The notes beneath the pieces are model-generated. The model was not told where the DNA came from. It did not search any database and saw nothing but the letters and a program-made list of their open reading frames with translations. The position numbers and the translations under genes are program-made. Positions 4,998-5,830 of a DNA stretch of 5,830 bases are shown one piece after another. Origin of the DNA: a bacterium (GTDB lineage: Bacteria > Atribacterota > JS1 > SB-45 > 34-128); NCBI GenBank assembly GCA_018903015.1, contig JAHIPR010000335.1, forward strand, positions 1 through 5,830. Reading direction: 5' to 3'. Each line of letters begins with the position of its first letter. Position 1 is the stretch's first letter.

Positions 4998-5830
4998 TTG
5001 AAAGGAACATCGATATTTATAATGAGCTTATCGGGAATATTATCCCTATGGAATCAATCTAAAGAATTTAAAGAAATAATAAAAATAATAAACGGAAAGT
5101 TGATTAACAAAATTTTACTTTCTGGTCTGAAGGATAGTGCCCGTTCTTTCTTTATAGCTGCCTTAGTCTCAAAAGAGGAAATTAAAAAATCTTACCTCAT
5201 TATTACCGATTCTCAGGAAAATGCCTTAAAGATATACCAGGACCTAGACACCTTTTTAAATAAGTCTCAAAACAAGGAAGAGAATATTTTTCTTTTTCCT
5301 TCTTTTGATGTCCTTCCTTATGAAGACATCAGTTCTGATCCCCAGATAATCCAGCAAAGAATTAATATCCTGAAACATCTTTCTATGAACGATCAGGATA
5401 AGAAGAGGATTATTCTAATTGCTGATATTAAAGCCCTCCTTCCCAAATTAGCCTCTCCCCAGAAATTTAAAAAGACAAGTTGGGAATTAAAAGTAGGAGA
5501 TGTCTTAAAAAAAGACGATTTTTTAAAAATTCTCTTAGACCAAAATTATCGGTCAGTAGAGATAGTTGAAGAAAAAGGCCAATTTAGCAGCCGGGGAGGT
5601 CTTATCGATTTTTTCCCGGTAACCAGTGAAAACCCTCTTCGATTAGAATTGTTTGGAGACCAGATAGAATCGATCAGGTATTTTAACTTGAATACCCAAA
5701 GATCGATACTTAAATTGGCTGATTATACTCTTCTTCCTTCCCGGGAATTAATTGCCTATGGTTCATCTAATTATGATTACAGCACACTATTTGATTATCT
5801 TCCCGAGGACCTGATAGTATTACAAAACGA
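4998..5830 (+). CDS. mfd: Transcription-repair coupling factor Mfd, N-terminal part (3'-truncated by window edge)
   Basis: Mfd removes RNA polymerase stalled at DNA lesions and recruits UvrA for nucleotide excision repair. The frame stays open from TTG 4998 to the window edge, giving 277 codons of a protein normally about 1,100-1,200 residues long. What is visible is the UvrB-homology module (domains 1a, 2, 1b). It includes LLSGLKDSARSFFIAAL (40-56), the degenerate non-ATPase counterpart of a Walker A region; FPSFDVLPYEDISSDPQIIQQR (100-121), a strong Mfd signature; and GDVLKKDDFLKILLDQNYR (167-185). Next comes EEKGQFSSRGGLIDFFPV (191-208), then RLELFGDQIESIRYF and TQRS. The RNA-polymerase-interaction, translocase and TRCF domains lie beyond the window. 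UvrB shares the RGG-DFFP motif but not the FPSFDVLPYED block, so Mfd is preferred. An ATG start at 5022 would shorten the protein by 8 residues. The position downstream of pth agrees with the Firmicutes pth-mfd order, here with galT and pfkA in between. Confidence 0.92.
   Translation, partial: MKGTSIFIMSLSGILSLWNQSKEFKEIIKIINGKLINKILLSGLKDSARSFFIAALVSKEEIKKSYLIITDSQENALKIYQDLDTFLNKSQNKEENIFLFPSFDVLPYEDISSDPQIIQQRINILKHLSMNDQDKKRIILIADIKALLPKLASPQKFKKTSWELKVGDVLKKDDFLKILLDQNYRSVEIVEEKGQFSSRGGLIDFFPVTSENPLRLELFGDQIESIRYFNLNTQRSILKLADYTLLPSRELIAYGSSNYDYSTLFDYLPEDLIVLQN

Overview
The window is an AT-rich stretch of bacterial chromosome. It carries six genes, all on the + strand and closely spaced, plus one structured intergenic region. 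In order they are: the 3' end of glmU (acetyltransferase domain), prs (PRPP synthetase), a repeat-filled gap, rplY/ctc (ribosomal protein L25), pth (peptidyl-tRNA hydrolase), galT (a two-HIT-domain hexose-1-phosphate uridylyltransferase), pfkA (ATP-type phosphofructokinase) and the 5' end of mfd (transcription-repair coupling factor). The last gene runs off the right edge.

The order glmU-prs-rplY(ctc)-pth-mfd is a known housekeeping arrangement, best known from Firmicutes. Here galT and pfkA sit between pth and mfd. Low GC, good Shine-Dalgarno sites, frequent TTG/GTG starts (prs, pth and mfd TTG; rplY GTG) and a compact galT suggest a Gram-positive-like or deep-branching, probably uncultured, lineage. 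The sequence alone does not fix the phylum.

Layout: 1-433 glmU 3' end; 477-1439 prs; 1440-1623 non-coding, holding a left array of four heptamers, a REP-like inverted doublet (25-bp perfect arms, each arm itself a hairpin with GTAG at its outer foot), a T-run and a right array of seven degenerate heptamers ending one base before the rplY Shine-Dalgarno; 1624-2295 rplY; 2321-2905 pth; 2970-3989 galT; 4020-4985 pfkA; 4998-5830 mfd (partial). Gaps other than 1440-1623 are 12-64 bases, so most of the block could be one transcript.

Functionally, glmU (UDP-GlcNAc), galT (UDP-hexose exchange) and pfkA (glycolysis) handle sugar phosphates. Prs makes PRPP for nucleotides, rplY and pth serve translation, and mfd couples transcription to repair. 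I see no defence system, CRISPR array, transposase, tRNA or rRNA. The least ordinary part is the composite repeat between prs and rplY.
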